DNA of 13,143 bases from Bacteroidales bacterium UBA5266 (GTDB taxonomy: Bacteria; Bacteroidota; Bacteroidia; Bacteroidales; WCHB1-69): assembly GCA_002411545.1 (NCBI GenBank), contig DHTG01000065.1, positions 1-13,143 on the forward strand. The letters are read 5' to 3'. The position numbers were made by a program, and so were the translations under genes. Each line of letters opens with the position of its first letter. Within the stretch, counting starts at the first letter, position 1. Below, piece by piece: positions 6,586 through 13,143 of this stretch. Below the pieces are notes generated by a model, which was given only the letters and a program-made list of their open reading frames with translations, did no database searches and had not been told where the DNA came from.

Positions 6586-6985
6586 GTGTTGAATTACTTT
6601 TTTTTAATACCAAAATACATGCTTTATGTTTATCGTAAAGAAAGAGTTTTTCTTTTTTTATTTTCCAAAAAACAACCGCGCTTAAGGCTTGATAGAATGT
6701 TTGTTCTATACGTTGAAAAGGATCAGGACAAAACATTTTTGTGCCTCCTATTTGCGAAAAGCTTATTTTTTTTCGATGTAATTCATAGTTCCCTAATAAC
6801 TTATTACAAGAAGTAAATCCATTAATACGTTCTTTCAAAAAAATCAATACAGGAAGTTCAGTACTATCTAAAGCAAGATGTTCTCCATTGATTGTTAACA
6901 CCTTCCAACTTGTTTCGGATAAATGTTTTTGTGGAAAAACACTTAGATAAAACATAAGCAGAAATAATACGGTCATAATTCTCAT
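6572..6985 (-). CDS. META-domain (HslJ-like) exported protein
   Basis: The 137-residue protein has a hydrophobic N-terminal signal sequence (about 1-18, no lipobox cysteine) followed by one META domain. Matching landmarks are Trp27 (SETSWKVLTING), the FTSCNKLLGNY core (57-67, against the family's GCNxxxGxY), TKMFC (82-86, against T-x-M-x-C) and the helix EQTFYQAL (94-101). HslJ in E. coli is a heat-inducible envelope protein linked to novobiocin resistance; META domains otherwise have no known enzymatic role. Here the glycine before Cys60 is Ser59. It is the first gene of a cluster with the small membrane protein and purN, and it is divergent from the second lipoprotein gene across a 180-base AT-rich gap. 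I see no consensus -7 box for it in that gap. Confidence 0.78.
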   Translation of the reverse strand: MRIMTVLFLLMFYLSVFPQKHLSETSWKVLTINGEHLALDSTELPVLIFLKERINGFTSCNKLLGNYELHRKKISFSQIGGTKMFCPDPFQRIEQTFYQALSAVVFWKIKKEKLFLYDKHKACILVLKKSNSTHETN

Positions 6986-7084
6986 AAAAAACTACATTTT
7001 ATTTGTAACGTTATTCGTATTATTTTATTTTTCTATAAAAGAGAATCATTCATCATCAATAGTATATTATTTCTCTCTACTATG

Positions 7085-7115
7085 TTTTATCATTAAAAAA
7101 ATATGCTTATTTTTG
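7085..7115 (+). promoter_or_regulatory. Bacteroidetes-type promoter for the second lipoprotein gene
   Basis: TATTTTTG at 7108-7115 matches TAnnTTTG exactly. A one-mismatch -33 element, TTTT at 7085-7088, lies 19 bases upstream. Transcription would start near 7120, leaving an AT-rich leader of about 45 bases before ATG 7166. Confidence 0.6.
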
Positions 7116-7165
7116 CAGTCAGAAATTAAATACAATAATCAATCATATAATTAAATCCATTTATC

Positions 7166-7843
7166 ATGAAAAGACGAATTTTTACTTTAGTAATTATAGC
7201 TATTTTAGTAGCCTTTGCAAGTTGTGAAAAAGAACCTTCCGATAAAGATAACGTAACGTTAACGTTTTCAGATGAAATCATTATTGATTTAGGGAGTAGC
7301 GATGAGGATGTATTAGCTTTTGTAAGTGCATCAGACAATTCTACAGTCAGTGTATCGGGAATAAATTATAACATGCCCGGAGAACATATGGCTACCTTTA
7401 CTACCGGAAAGGTAAGTGAAAAAAAGGCTGTAAAAATTAAAGCGGACAAACTTGCCGGCACCTATTACATTGCTTGGTATAGCATGGATGATCAAAAGTT
7501 AACGGGAGGAGATGATGAAGCTTGGAAAATAAAAATAACCGCCGGTGATCAATACAATCAAATTAAAATCCCTTCCACTATTTATAGTGAACAACATACT
7601 TTTTTCCCTGATTTCAATGAATTAGTGGTAAGTTTTGATGCTAAAGAAGGTGCATCCATCCCCGATTTCAGAGGTAAATTTGCGTTTATGTCAACTCCGG
7701 CAGAAGCTAATTTTTCGTTTACTGATATAGAATTTGGATTGGTAGATGGAAAATACGCCATCCAATCTTTCAAAATGGAAGCAGAAGAGCCCGGCTATAC
7801 AGATTTTTATTATACTGCTAGCTTTGTAAAACAAAAAGATTAG
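7166..7843 (+). CDS. Lipoprotein with Ig-like N-terminal domain, paralogue of the 4850-5461 gene
   Basis: This is a 225-residue predicted lipoprotein. The signal peptide MKRRIFTLVIIAILVAFASC ends with Cys20, and the next residues EKEPSDKD are acidic and charged. That is the kind of stretch that can mark surface export of Bacteroidetes lipoproteins (inference). Residues 37-100 form the same Ig-like domain as in the 4850-5461 protein, with EIIIDLGSSDEDVLAFVSAS, VSVSGINYNMPGE, ATF and DKLAGTY. The C-terminal half (101-225) is beta-rich and far more diverged, though its order of strands is similar and both end in an acidic, aromatic strand. It is monocistronic, with a promoter at 7085-7115 and a shared terminator after it. 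Function unknown. Confidence 0.82.
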   Translation: MKRRIFTLVIIAILVAFASCEKEPSDKDNVTLTFSDEIIIDLGSSDEDVLAFVSASDNSTVSVSGINYNMPGEHMATFTTGKVSEKKAVKIKADKLAGTYYIAWYSMDDQKLTGGDDEAWKIKITAGDQYNQIKIPSTIYSEQHTFFPDFNELVVSFDAKEGASIPDFRGKFAFMSTPAEANFSFTDIEFGLVDGKYAIQSFKMEAEEPGYTDFYYTASFVKQKD

Positions 7844-7876
7844 GATTTTGATAATAAAGATACGTCTATTTTAAAT

Positions 7877-7912
7877 AAAAAGCTTGAAAGCAAAAACTTC
7901 CAAGCTTTTTTT
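7877..7912. terminator. Bidirectional terminator between the second lipoprotein gene and lon
   Basis: The stem AAAAAGCTTG (7877-7886) pairs with CAAGCTTTTT (7901-7910). One A/C mismatch and three further pairs follow, around the loop CAAAAA (7891-7896). The plus strand continues in T, and the minus strand has a T tract from 7877-7880. It lies 34 bases after the lipoprotein stop and 7 bases from the lon stop, so it probably serves both convergent genes. Confidence 0.8.
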
Positions 7913-7918
7913 GTATCA

Positions 7919-10354
7919 TTAGAATTGTAAATTAAACCTTAAGGCTTGCGTCATATCATCAAAATAATGGAATTGCAAACCTTCAATATATTTTGCATCA
8001 ATTTCTTGCACATTGTTCTGATTATCGATTGGAAGTACTATGTCATGGATATTAGCTCGTTTAGCTGCTAATATTTTCTCTTTGATTCCTCCCACAGGCG
8101 ACAATTTTCCTCTTAATGTAATCTCACCCGTCATAGCAAGTCGAGGTTTGGGTTTGACTCCCGTAAACGTCGAAATTATCGCTGTCAACAAAGCAATTCC
8201 TGCCGAAGGCCCATCTTTAGGTATTGCTCCTTCAGGCACATGTATATACACATCTTTCTTTTCAAATTGCGATGGATCAATGCCAAAATCAGCAGCATGA
8301 GCTTTTACATATTCATAAGCTATGGTGGCCGATTCTTTCATCACATCTCCTAAGTTACCGGTAATGGAGAGGTTTCCTTTCCCTTCGGAAATGGCGGTTT
8401 CGATATATAAAATATCACCTCCCACCGGTGTCCAAGCCAATCCTATGGCAATGCCTACTTTGTTATGCTTTAAATCATTTTCTTTTTTATACAAAGGACT
8501 TCCTAATATTTTTTCAATATGCTCTTTACTTAATTTTTGGGTATAATTTTCGTTGCTTGCAATCAAAAATGCCTGATGACGAATCACTTTAGCAATATTT
8601 TTTTCAAGAATCCTTACCCCTGCTTCGCGGGTATAATCGCTGATAATTTGTTGAATAACGTTATCTGAAAAATGAATTTGTTTTTTTGTTATACCATGTT
8701 CAGCAATTTGTCGAGGAATTAAATGACGCTTGGCTATTTCAATTTTCTCTTCTAATAAATAACTACTTAAATCAATAATTTCCATTCTATCCACCAAAGC
8801 AGGATGAATATTGTTGAGAGAATTAGCTGTTGCAATAAACAAAATTTTCGATAAATCGAAGGTTGTTTCCAAGAAATTATCATAAAAAGCATTGTTTTGT
8901 TCGGGATCGAGTACTTCGAGCATGGCCGATGATGGATCTCCTTGGGGAGTAGCTCCCGAAATTTTATCGATTTCATCTAACACAAAAATCGGGTTGGCCG
9001 ATTCGGCTTTACGTATGCTTTGAATAATGCGTCCGGGCATAGCCCCTATATACGTTTTTCGGTGTCCTCGAATTTCCGATTCATCGTGCAAGCCTCCTAA
9101 GGACATTCTGATGTATTTACGACCTGTAGCACGGGCAACCGATTTACCCAAAGAAGTTTTCCCAACTCCCGGAGGTCCTACAAAACAAAGGATGGGAGCT
9201 TTCATATCCCCTTTAAGTTTTAAAACAGCCAGATATTCAACAATACGGTCTTTTATTTTTTCTAAACCATAATGATCTTCATCCAATATTTTTCTTGCCT
9301 TGTGTAAATCGATATTGGTTTCGGTAAATTCATTCCAAGGTAAATCAACCAAGAGTTCCAAATAATTTAAATGGACGGTAAAATCGGGCGACATCTGGTT
9401 CATACGTTCCAATTTCGCAATTTCCTTTTCAAATTGTTTTTGCGTTTTATCGTCCCATTTTTTCTTTTCCGCTTTTGCTTTTAATTCTTTAACCGTCTGA
9501 TCGATGCTATTATTGCCTAACTCATCTTGAATTACTTTGAGTTGCTGATTCAACAGATATTCTTTTTGTTGTTTATCTAATTCTGTTTTGGCTTTACTTT
9601 GTATGTGTGCTTTAAGTTCTTCCATTTGAAGACACTTCAACTGCTTATGGAGAACCATTTTAGCGCGAAGCGTAATATCTGTGTTTTCTAAAATTTGTTG
9701 TTTTTCTATCACTTCAATATCTAAATTGGAAGCTATAAAATGAATAAGATAGGAAGGATGACCTATGTTCTTTAACATAAAAACAACTTCAGGAGGCATA
9801 TGATTCGGAGAAAGTTTCAAGCATTTATCGGTAACATCGGTCAAAGAAGCCATTGTCGCTTTAAACTCCTTATTGGCTAATACTTTTTTATTGGAATCGT
9901 TCGTATCATAGGCTGATACTTTTGCTCTAAGATAAGGTAACTTGGCTACAATTTGTTCCATCTTAAAAAGTTTAATTCCTTGTATAATTATGGTTGTTCC
10001 CCCATCCAACATGCGATATATTTTCAAAATCCGCGACAGGGTTCCGATTTGAAAGAGATCCTCACCTTCCGGGTCTTGAATATCTTCATCTCTTTGAGTA
10101 ATCACACCGATTAAGGTTTTGTTTCTATAGCTTTCATTGACCAAATCAATAGATTTTTCGCGACCAACCGTAATCGGAATCACAATGCCGGGAAACATTA
10201 CCGTGTTGCGCAAAGGCAAAATAGGAATCTCTTCCGGAATCTCATATGTTTTAATTTCTTCCAAATCTGTCGGATTTAATAAAGGAATAATATCCGCTTC
10301 ACCCGAAAGAATATCTTGCAGTGTATGTTCTTTGTCTAATTTTCTTCTGGTCAT
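7919..10354 (-). CDS. lon: ATP-dependent Lon protease (LonA, endopeptidase La)
   Basis: Lon is a soluble homohexameric AAA+ serine protease that unfolds and degrades damaged and short-lived regulatory proteins. The 811 residues are full length. In order: an N-terminal LON substrate-binding domain (about 40-245, starting EIPILPLRNTVMFPGIVIP), a helical/coiled linker (about 250-330), an AAA+ domain with Walker A GPPGVGKT (393-400) and Walker B IFVLDEID (456-463), the sensor region ATANSLNNIHPALVDRMEII, and a C-terminal protease domain with PKDGPSAG. Ser717 is the nucleophile, and Lys760 in GGIKEK is the dyad lysine by E. coli spacing (Ser679/Lys722). All catalytic residues are intact. A charged N-terminal extension of about 40 residues precedes the LON domain. 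It is monocistronic and shares a terminator with the convergent lipoprotein gene. No clear -7 consensus, heat-shock site or inverted repeat is seen upstream. Confidence 0.98.
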   Translation of the reverse strand: MTRRKLDKEHTLQDILSGEADIIPLLNPTDLEEIKTYEIPEEIPILPLRNTVMFPGIVIPITVGREKSIDLVNESYRNKTLIGVITQRDEDIQDPEGEDLFQIGTLSRILKIYRMLDGGTTIIIQGIKLFKMEQIVAKLPYLRAKVSAYDTNDSNKKVLANKEFKATMASLTDVTDKCLKLSPNHMPPEVVFMLKNIGHPSYLIHFIASNLDIEVIEKQQILENTDITLRAKMVLHKQLKCLQMEELKAHIQSKAKTELDKQQKEYLLNQQLKVIQDELGNNSIDQTVKELKAKAEKKKWDDKTQKQFEKEIAKLERMNQMSPDFTVHLNYLELLVDLPWNEFTETNIDLHKARKILDEDHYGLEKIKDRIVEYLAVLKLKGDMKAPILCFVGPPGVGKTSLGKSVARATGRKYIRMSLGGLHDESEIRGHRKTYIGAMPGRIIQSIRKAESANPIFVLDEIDKISGATPQGDPSSAMLEVLDPEQNNAFYDNFLETTFDLSKILFIATANSLNNIHPALVDRMEIIDLSSYLLEEKIEIAKRHLIPRQIAEHGITKKQIHFSDNVIQQIISDYTREAGVRILEKNIAKVIRHQAFLIASNENYTQKLSKEHIEKILGSPLYKKENDLKHNKVGIAIGLAWTPVGGDILYIETAISEGKGNLSITGNLGDVMKESATIAYEYVKAHAADFGIDPSQFEKKDVYIHVPEGAIPKDGPSAGIALLTAIISTFTGVKPKPRLAMTGEITLRGKLSPVGGIKEKILAAKRANIHDIVLPIDNQNNVQEIDAKYIEGLQFHYFDDMTQALRFNLQF

Positions 10355-10483
10355 AATAGATTATGATTTTTGTTTCGTTAAACTTTATATAAAACCAATC
10401 TGAAAGGGCATTGTTCAATACTATGGATATTAATCAATGATTAAACTATGTGTGATCTTTTATATAAGACGCTAATAAAACAG

Positions 10484-10511
10484 AAAAACTCTCTAAAAAG
10501 AGAGTTTTTTT
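10484..10511 (-). terminator. Hairpin terminator after tRNA-Asp
   Basis: An 11-base-pair perfect stem, AAAAACTCTCT (10484-10494) with AGAGAGTTTTT (10499-10509), closes a 4-base A loop. It lies directly 3' of the tRNA on the minus strand, with five T at the end of the minus-strand stem. It would separate the tRNA transcript from the lon leader, which is on the same strand. Confidence 0.8.
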
Positions 10512-10512
10512 G

Positions 10513-10587
10513 CGGTGCGGACGGGGCTCGAACCCGCGACCCCATGCGTGACAGGCATGTATTCTAACCAAACTGAACTACCGCACC
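10513..10587 (-). tRNA. tRNA-Asp (anticodon GUC)
   Basis: The minus strand folds as a complete 75-nucleotide cloverleaf. The acceptor GGTGCGG pairs with CCGCACC, the D arm is GTTC/GAAT, the anticodon stem is CATGC/GCATG with loop CTGTCAC giving GUC, and the T arm is GCGGG-TTCGAGC-CCCGT. The discriminator is G, as expected for aspartate tRNA. The 3' CCA is not encoded (CAA follows the discriminator), so it must be added by CCA-adding enzyme. A -7 box lies 12 bases upstream and a terminator hairpin follows at once, so it appears to be transcribed alone. Confidence 0.97.
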
Positions 10588-10598
10588 ATTTAGGATTG

Positions 10599-10606
10599 CA
10601 AAAGTA
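10599..10606 (-). promoter_or_regulatory. -7 promoter element for tRNA-Asp
   Basis: The minus strand reads TACTTTTG, an exact TAnnTTTG, 11 bases before the mature tRNA 5' end, so transcription would begin only a few bases upstream of the tRNA. A convincing -33 box is not visible; the upstream stretch is a poly-A/T tract. Confidence 0.6.
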
Positions 10607-10661
10607 CAATTTTTTTTTATTAAAAACACTATTATATCTAAAATATATGATTTTTTTTGTC

Positions 10662-10691
10662 TTGATTGTCAACCACCTTGTTTTAACTTTG
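10662..10691 (+). promoter_or_regulatory. Distal promoter upstream of the beta-CASP hydrolase gene
   Basis: TTG at 10662-10664, 19 bases, then TAACTTTG at 10684-10691 matches both Bacteroidetes elements with ideal spacing. The start would be near 10696, giving a leader of about 135 bases before ATG 10833. I see no long open frame within that leader. Confidence 0.6.
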
Positions 10692-10768
10692 TACCCTAAC
10701 TGAGATTTTATAGGCCAATAATATGAAAAGATTTATCATTCAGTGAAAAGTTCAACCATAAAAAAGTT

Positions 10769-10776
10769 TATTTTTG
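10769..10776 (+). promoter_or_regulatory. Proximal -7 promoter element for the beta-CASP hydrolase gene
   Basis: TATTTTTG matches TAnnTTTG and would give a leader of about 50 bases. The -33 region (AAAA at 10746-10749) does not match, so this is weaker than the distal site by elements but better placed. Confidence 0.5.
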
Positions 10777-10832
10777 TACAACCATTGGCTGTTGATTTAT
10801 GCAGCTATTATTAATGAAAAAATTATATTTAG

Positions 10833-12233
10833 ATGAAAGTAGATTTTTTAGGAGCCGTTGGAGAAGTTACCGGTAGCAAATTTCTAATAACCACTCAATC
10901 AAATAAAAAAATTTTATTAGATTGTGGAATGTATCAAGGGAAAGGTTTAGAAACCGATGCAATGAATAAAGACTTAGGATTTGATCCGGACGATATAGAT
11001 GTGTTAATACTTTCGCATGCACACATCGACCATTCCGGATTAATACCTTATATTTGCAAACATGGGTTTAAAGGGAAAATATACTGTACTCATGCTACGC
11101 GTGATTTATGTTCAATTATGTTACCCGACTCCGGGAAAATACAAGAAAACGATATCGTTGATTTTAATAAAAAACGGGCAAAATCAGATCTTCCTGCCGT
11201 AGAACCTATATACACAGCACGCGATGCATTTGCCTCTTTAAAATATTTTATCAGCTTACCGAACAATTTAAAAATAAATATAGAAGACGGTATTCAAGTT
11301 TCTTTTAGCGACACAGGACATATCCTAGGAGGTTCAGCCATTACATTATATATTAATGAAGATGGAACAGAAAAAACACTTTGTTATACGGGTGATATTG
11401 GCAGGTACAATAAATATCTCTTAAAGGATCCTGACGTCTTTCCACAAGTGGATTATATCATCACAGAATCCACTTATGGCAATCGAAAACATGAAAAAAT
11501 TAATATTGCTGAAGAAAAATTAGCCCAAATTGTTCAAGAAACCTGTGTTAAAAATTTAGGTAAATTGCTTATCCCTTCTTTTGCCATTGGCAGATGTCAA
11601 GAAATCATTTACATCTTAAACAAATTAAAGAAAAATAAACGATTACCGGATGTGCCAATTTTTGTAGATAGTCCGTTAGCAGTTTCAGCAACTGACATAT
11701 ATCGTTTACACACCGAATGTTTTAAAGAAGATATAATTGACATCATTCATACACAACAAGATCCTTTTGGTTTTGACAATTTATTTTATGTTCGTACTAA
11801 AGAAGATTCCAAACGTTTAAACACCACTACACGTCCTTGTGTTATCGTTTCAGCTTCGGGTATGATGGAAGCCGGTCGTATTAAACATCATTTAGCCAAT
11901 AACATCGAAAATAAAAAAACGACTGTATTGGTAGTAGGTTATTGTGCTCCTAGAACTTTAGGACACAAAATTGTAAATGGTGAAAAAGAAATATCTATTT
12001 ACGGAAATAAGTATTATGTAAATGCTCAAATCAAAGAAATCGATGCCTTATCCGGACACGGTGATTATACAGAAATGACTCAATATTTAAGTTGTCAAGA
12101 TAAATCAAAGATAAAAAAAATATTTCTTGTCCATGGAGAAAAACCCGTGCAATTGGATTATAAATCCCATTTGGAAGCGGAGGGTTTTTCAAATATTGAA
12201 ATACCCTCTTTTAGAGATAGCGTTGAATTATAG
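10833..12233 (+). CDS. MBL-fold/beta-CASP/RMMBL hydrolase, probable RNA-processing nuclease
   Basis: This 466-residue cytoplasmic protein belongs to the metallo-beta-lactamase, beta-CASP group (relatives of CPSF73, archaeal CPSF homologues and bacterial YSH1-like proteins). Most characterised members cleave RNA with two zinc ions. The metal-binding motifs are intact: SHAHIDHSG (61-69, His62, His64, Asp66, His67), DTGHILGGS with His163, and YTGDIGR with Asp188. The beta-CASP part has ESTYGNR (212-218), IPSFAIGRCQEIIYIL and VSASGMMEAGRIKHHL. The RMMBL end has LSGHGDY with His409 and IFLVHGE with His434. It lacks the extra C-terminal domain of RNase J and is shorter. Two possible promoters lie upstream. 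An ECF sigma gene follows 80 bases downstream without a clear terminator between, so read-through is possible. Its RNA targets are unknown. Confidence 0.92.
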   Translation: MKVDFLGAVGEVTGSKFLITTQSNKKILLDCGMYQGKGLETDAMNKDLGFDPDDIDVLILSHAHIDHSGLIPYICKHGFKGKIYCTHATRDLCSIMLPDSGKIQENDIVDFNKKRAKSDLPAVEPIYTARDAFASLKYFISLPNNLKINIEDGIQVSFSDTGHILGGSAITLYINEDGTEKTLCYTGDIGRYNKYLLKDPDVFPQVDYIITESTYGNRKHEKINIAEEKLAQIVQETCVKNLGKLLIPSFAIGRCQEIIYILNKLKKNKRLPDVPIFVDSPLAVSATDIYRLHTECFKEDIIDIIHTQQDPFGFDNLFYVRTKEDSKRLNTTTRPCVIVSASGMMEAGRIKHHLANNIENKKTTVLVVGYCAPRTLGHKIVNGEKEISIYGNKYYVNAQIKEIDALSGHGDYTEMTQYLSCQDKSKIKKIFLVHGEKPVQLDYKSHLEAEGFSNIEIPSFRDSVEL

Positions 12234-12313
12234 ACACATTTACTTGCTTATTATTTTTTTTTAAATAAAAGCTCTCCAAATGCAACAAAATTTAATTATT
12301 TACATCATTAAGC

Positions 12314-12901
12314 ATGCAAAACGATAATAAAGAAATGTATGCATCGGAAGAGGAAATTATTGCAGGTTGTATTAAGAAAGACATAAAATATATGGAACTC
12401 TTATACAAGCAATATGCTTCCAAATTATTTAACTGTGCATTACGTTACACAAAAAATAAAGAAGATGCGGAAGATGTTTTGCAAGATGCTTTTATTCAGA
12501 TTTTTGAACATATGAAACAATATAACGGCAAAGGGACTTTTCAAGGATGGATGACAACAATTGTTATCAATCAGGCCTTTATGTTGTATCGTAAAAACAT
12601 TAAACAATCGAAATATCAATTGGTCGATTTTGAAGATTATAAAGATACGATGAAAGACACATCGGTGGTTCAACACGATTTTTTATCCCATCAATTACTG
12701 CTTGAAATGATACAAAATCTTCCCGACGGATATCGTATGGTCTTTAATATGCATGAAATAGAAGGCTTTTCTTACGACGAAATCGCAAAAGTGTTACATT
12801 GTACACCTACTACTTGCCGAACTCAATTGTTTCGCGCTAAAAAACTACTGCAAGAAAAAATAAATCAATTAAATGACAAACAACATAAGCATATACATTA
12901 A
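12314..12901 (+). CDS. ECF-type RNA polymerase sigma factor
   Basis: This is a 195-residue group IV (ECF) sigma-70 family factor, which directs RNA polymerase to a small regulon, often for envelope or surface functions. Region 2 spans about residues 25-95 (MELLYKQYASKLFNCALRYT, KEDAEDVLQDAFIQIFEHM, TFQGWMTTIVINQAFMLYRK). Region 4 spans about 128-182 (LLEMIQNLPDGYRMVFNMHE, then the helix-turn-helix GFSYDEIAKVLHCTPTTCRT and QLFRAKKLLQEKI). A poorly conserved acidic linker joins them. The start at 12314 puts about 24 residues before region 2. Its stop is only 3 bases before the ATG of a single-span membrane protein that is likely to regulate it. No TAnnTTTG is seen in the 80-base gap upstream, so it may use another promoter type or read-through. 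Confidence 0.95.
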   Translation: MQNDNKEMYASEEEIIAGCIKKDIKYMELLYKQYASKLFNCALRYTKNKEDAEDVLQDAFIQIFEHMKQYNGKGTFQGWMTTIVINQAFMLYRKNIKQSKYQLVDFEDYKDTMKDTSVVQHDFLSHQLLLEMIQNLPDGYRMVFNMHEIEGFSYDEIAKVLHCTPTTCRTQLFRAKKLLQEKINQLNDKQHKHIH

Positions 12902-12904
12902 ATC

Positions 12905-13143
12905 ATGAAAAAATACAACGACATAGGAGATTTATTCAGGGACAATTTCAAAGATTATGCCCCTGTACCTTCTTCTCATGTATGGGAAAATATAAGCCAA
13001 AAAGTGGTAAAACCACATAGTTCCTACTTTAAATTTAAATATGTATATATAGGGGCAACTATATTCATTGCCACTACGGCAATTACACTAAGCATAGTAC
13101 TACAACAAACTAAAACCACTCATCATGTTACTTCCATTAATAG
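12905..13143 (+). CDS. Single-span membrane protein, anti-sigma-like N-terminus, cut by the right edge
   Basis: An open frame begins at ATG 12905, 3 bases after the sigma stop, and is still open at the window end (79 codons seen). The first 46 residues are soluble and contain DIGDLFRDNFKDYAPVPSSH and VWENI with Trp27. This resembles the N-terminal segment of Bacteroidetes membrane proteins that sit behind ECF sigma genes and probably bind the sigma. A membrane helix follows at about residues 47-67 (VYIGATIFIATTAITLSIVL), then a region that would be periplasmic. The operon position and layout support an anti-sigma role, but it has no visible zinc-binding HxxxCxxC motif, so it is not a classical ZAS anti-sigma. 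The missing C-terminal part decides what it does. Confidence 0.7.
   Translation, partial: MKKYNDIGDLFRDNFKDYAPVPSSHVWENISQKVVKPHSSYFKFKYVYIGATIFIATTAITLSIVLQQTKTTHHVTSIN

Noticed and set aside
10515..10703. 62-codon plus-strand open frame across the tRNA
   Set aside because: Its first half is the antisense of tRNA-Asp, a familiar false open frame, and the rest is AT-rich intergenic sequence including a promoter.
12246..12272. Hairpin GCTT(A)TTATTT / AAATAAAAGC after the beta-CASP gene
   Set aside because: The stem is almost all A-T with a bulged A, and no T tract follows it on the plus strand, so it is not a convincing terminator.
1..13143. CRISPR array, insertion sequence, toxin-antitoxin or phage-defence module
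   Set aside because: No spaced direct repeats, transposase, integrase, terminal inverted repeats or recognisable defence domains were found on either strand.

Overview
The window looks like a low-GC chromosomal segment of a Bacteroidota bacterium, probably Bacteroidales. Several things point there. At least five intergenic regions carry TAnnTTTG, the -7 element of the Bacteroidetes primary sigma factor. Start codons have AT-rich leaders without clear Shine-Dalgarno sequences. There are short Bacteroidetes-type lipoproteins, a TolQ/ExbB-ExbD-TonB gene set with a glycine-rich TonB, and an ECF sigma gene followed directly by a protein with an anti-sigma-like layout. No phage, insertion sequence, CRISPR array or integrase is visible.

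Left part (1-2737, all minus strand): an apparent operon, read right to left, of a MotA/TolQ/ExbB proton channel, an ExbD/TolR protein, a TonB-like energy transducer with a Gly/Ser-rich linker, and folC (folate polyglutamylation), which runs off the left edge. Its -7 motif is at 2763-2770, and a 16-base perfect palindrome lies upstream of that.

Middle (2977-7843): a stand-alone PAS-domain protein on the plus strand meets a polysaccharide/lipid-linked oligosaccharide flippase tail to tail, with a 6-base overlap (TCATGA). Next comes a lipoprotein gene with its own promoter and terminator. A three-gene minus-strand cluster follows, in transcription order a META-domain (HslJ-like) envelope protein, a small four-helix membrane protein and purN (GAR transformylase). 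A second lipoprotein, clearly paralogous to the first, is divergent from that cluster.

Right part (7919-13143): a complete LonA protease on the minus strand shares a bidirectional terminator with the second lipoprotein. Upstream of lon is tRNA-Asp(GUC) with a hairpin terminator. On the plus strand there follow a metallo-beta-lactamase/beta-CASP/RMMBL nuclease-like protein, an ECF sigma factor, and a truncated single-span membrane protein that is probably its regulator.

Most of the window is core housekeeping and envelope biology. The parts least explained by known families are the two paralogous lipoproteins, the free-standing PAS protein and the sigma/membrane-protein pair at the right edge. 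I do not see convincing evidence for a wholly new multi-gene system.
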